This document shows positions 6,531-6,617 of a stretch of 6,617 nt of DNA, piece after piece. This stretch comes from Candidatus Cloacimonadota bacterium (GTDB lineage Bacteria > Hydrothermota > E44-bin80). The translations under genes and the position numbers were made by a program. The stretch lies in contig SOKM01000053.1 of assembly GCA_004375785.1 (NCBI GenBank), positions 1 to 6,617 of the forward strand, written 5' to 3'. Below the pieces are notes generated by a model that had not been told where the DNA came from, searched no databases, and worked only from the letters and a program-made list of their open reading frames with translations. Position 1 is the stretch's first letter. Every line of letters starts with the position of its first letter.

Positions 6531-6617
6531 ATGAAACTCGCAATGCTTTTAGTGGTACTGGTAGTAATAGCTTCTTGTAAAAGTAGAGACATAAAGGCTG
6601 AAGCTCAGTCCTTCATA
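6531..6617 (+). CDS. lipoprotein, N-terminal fragment (runs off the window)
   Basis: Only 29 codons are present. They encode a classical lipoprotein signal: a lysine near the start (MKLAM), a hydrophobic core (LLVVLVVIA) and a lipobox V-I-A-S-C with the lipid-accepting cysteine at residue 16. Residue 17 is lysine, not aspartate, so by the enterobacterial +2 rule it would not be held in the inner membrane; that rule may not apply in this organism. The mature part visible (KSRDIKAEAQSFI) is too short to assign a family. The strong RBS and lipobox make this a real gene start even though the rest is missing. Confidence 0.8.
   Translation, partial: MKLAMLLVVLVVIASCKSRDIKAEAQSFI

Overview
The window is AT-rich bacterial DNA with all genes on the + strand: two complete long genes and the first codons of a third. 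It contains no rRNA, tRNA, transposase gene or CRISPR array. The organism cannot be named from this sequence. A Gram-negative-type envelope is likely, because one gene has an export signal followed by FN3 and propeller-like domains and the last gene starts with a clear lipoprotein signal. The AT-rich composition, degenerate short repeats and odd giant fusion protein suggest an uncultivated candidate phylum (Omnitrophota or a similar lineage). That placement is only an impression.

Layout. Bases 1-391 hold no gene. They contain several short degenerate tandem repeats (134-248), then a near-consensus sigma70-type promoter (315-343) and a ribosome binding site. Bases 392-3199 encode a 935-residue protein that is the main find. 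Its N-terminus is a polytopic membrane domain with an M50 (site-2-protease-like) HEMGH motif. The rest is a complete enolase whose two domains are in reversed order: the catalytic barrel comes first (about 264-566) and the normally N-terminal capping domain follows (about 593-808). This is a natural circular permutation. Every recognised metal-binding and catalytic enolase residue has a counterpart, including the mobile-loop serine. Two insertions sit in the capping domain and about 125 unassigned charged residues end the protein.

Bases 3286-6402 encode a 1038-residue exported protein with a short beta-rich N-terminal domain, a long helical (HEAT-like) region, one FN3 domain and a C-terminal beta-propeller-like region with LVIVD-type repeats. 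Bases 6403-6530 carry an imperfect hairpin that resembles a REP element or terminator, and a small direct repeat. A lipoprotein gene starts at 6531 and runs off the window.

There is no clear functional link between the fusion enzyme and the two envelope genes. The 86-base gap between the two long genes, with no convincing terminator, would allow co-transcription, but this is not shown. The fusion protein can be read as an enolase tethered to the inner membrane, or as a membrane protease with an attached enolase that senses or regulates. The sequence alone does not decide between these.
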